The notes under the pieces: generated by a model
The model's input: only the letters and a program-made list of their open reading frames with translations
The model's database searches: none
What the model was told of the DNA's origin: nothing
NCBI RefSeq assembly: GCF_000970325.1
Contig: NZ_CP009518.1
Coordinates: 930,001-994,000 of the forward strand
DNA length: 64,000 bases
Source: Methanococcoides methylutens MM1
GTDB lineage: Archaea > Halobacteriota > Methanosarcinia > Methanosarcinales > Methanosarcinaceae
Reading direction: 5' to 3'
Made by a program: the position numbers and the translations under genes
Shown: positions 63,582-64,000 of the stretch, piece by piece
How the letters are laid out: each line of letters opens with the position of its first letter
How positions within the stretch are numbered: the stretch's first letter is position 1

Positions 63582-64000
63582 GTGAAGCAGGAAACATCAC
63601 AAAAACGTGCAAAACGGGAGATGTATACTATATACAATTCCAGAGTTAATGCGGGCTTTAAGCCTGCTGAAAAGGAGTCAATCTTAGCAGCGCTGGGCAG
63701 TATGCCCGAATTCAATAGCGAAGGCTCTGTCTTTTTCTTATGGGATCTTGAGAATGGCTGGAAGATCCTGGATGTTTCTGAAAATGTATCACTTTTCGGA
63801 TATAGTGCTGAAGAATGTGTGGCGGAGGATATTTCGTATTCAGATCTTGTTCACCCTCATGACCTGAAGCGTATAGTTTCCGAAATAGATGGTTATCGGG
63901 AAACTAAAGGAATCTCGTCGTTTGTCCAGAGTTACAGGATACTGGCAAAGGATGGCTCTATAGTGCAGGTAAGGGTTCTTACCAGTCTTGTAGTTGATGC
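63582..64000 (+). CDS. PAS-domain protein, 5' part only
   Basis: An uninterrupted frame of 139 codons from GTG 63582 to the window end, with no stop. After about 45 variable residues (an ATG alternative lies at 63621) it reads SEGSVFFLWDLENGWKIL, VSLFGYSAEEC, LVHPHDLKRI and YRILAKDGSIVQVRV, the order of a PAS domain with the GY-S-x-E-E, HP-D and D-G patterns. Probably the front of a sensor histidine kinase or a PAS-containing regulator; the remaining domains lie beyond the window. Promoter and repeats above suggest specific control. Confidence 0.8.
   Translation, partial: MKQETSQKRAKREMYTIYNSRVNAGFKPAEKESILAALGSMPEFNSEGSVFFLWDLENGWKILDVSENVSLFGYSAEECVAEDISYSDLVHPHDLKRIVSEIDGYRETKGISSFVQSYRILAKDGSIVQVRVLTSLVVD

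Overview
The window comes from a methylotrophic methanogenic archaeon of the Methanosarcinales, most like Methanococcoides or Methanolobus. The evidence is a methylcobamide:CoM methyltransferase next to the corrinoid-activating ferredoxin-ATPase RamA, the tRNA-dependent cysteine enzyme SepCysS beside MetY and a CBS-tailed MetX, the archaeal riboflavin enzymes (RibL, RibH, RibC), and archaeal promoter signals (TATA boxes, some apparently leaderless genes). Genus assignment is an inference from protein resemblance, not a search result. No tRNA, rRNA, CRISPR array, insertion sequence or prophage was recognised.

Layout. 1-8 kb: CDP-alcohol phosphatidyltransferase, TPR protein, MMPL/RND exporter, a pair of PP-loop enzymes (AsnB-like and Dph6-like), a coiled-coil protein and pyruvate kinase. 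8-14 kb: HdrD-like Fe-S protein, GntP/DUF401 permease, macrodomain protein, a 63-aa protein, and a sodium:solute symporter with a 39-aa partner gene. 14-16 kb: two AT-rich zinc-ribbon membrane protein genes, one with a transglutaminase-like domain. 16-21 kb: DJ-1/PfpI protein, DUF1638, FAD synthase, aminotransferase, lumazine synthase and a Ca2+/Na+ antiporter. 21-32 kb: seven same-strand genes for storage polysaccharide (GT3-like glycogen synthase, GalT-like enzyme, GT4, two GH57, GH15 glucoamylase, debranching enzyme). 32-37 kb: riboflavin synthase, class V aminotransferase, HTH-CBS regulator, Cache histidine kinase and two small genes. 37-40 kb: the molybdate transporter modABC behind a strong palindrome. 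40-46 kb: a polymer-forming membrane protein, a hairpin-rich intergenic region and the SepCysS-metY-metX sulfur operon. 46-59 kb, mostly minus strand: PEP synthase, a duplicated-domain secreted protein, the MoxR-DUF58-VWA operon, prephenate dehydratase and an alkaline-phosphatase-superfamily protein. 60-64 kb: MtbA-type methyltransferase, RamA, a structured intergenic region and the start of a PAS-domain gene cut by the window end.

How they fit together. MtbA and RamA serve methanogenesis from methylated compounds. Pyruvate kinase and PEP synthase act in opposite directions between pyruvate and PEP and connect to the glycogen cluster, which looks able both to make and degrade an alpha-glucan. 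SepCysS, MetY and MetX cover sulfur incorporation into Cys-tRNA and homocysteine. The least explained items are the catalytically degenerate GH57 copy, the AsnB-like protein without the glutaminase cysteine, the hairpin cluster at 42053-42182, the junction-like element after ramA, and a hairpin that hides the ribosome binding site of the duplicated-domain gene.
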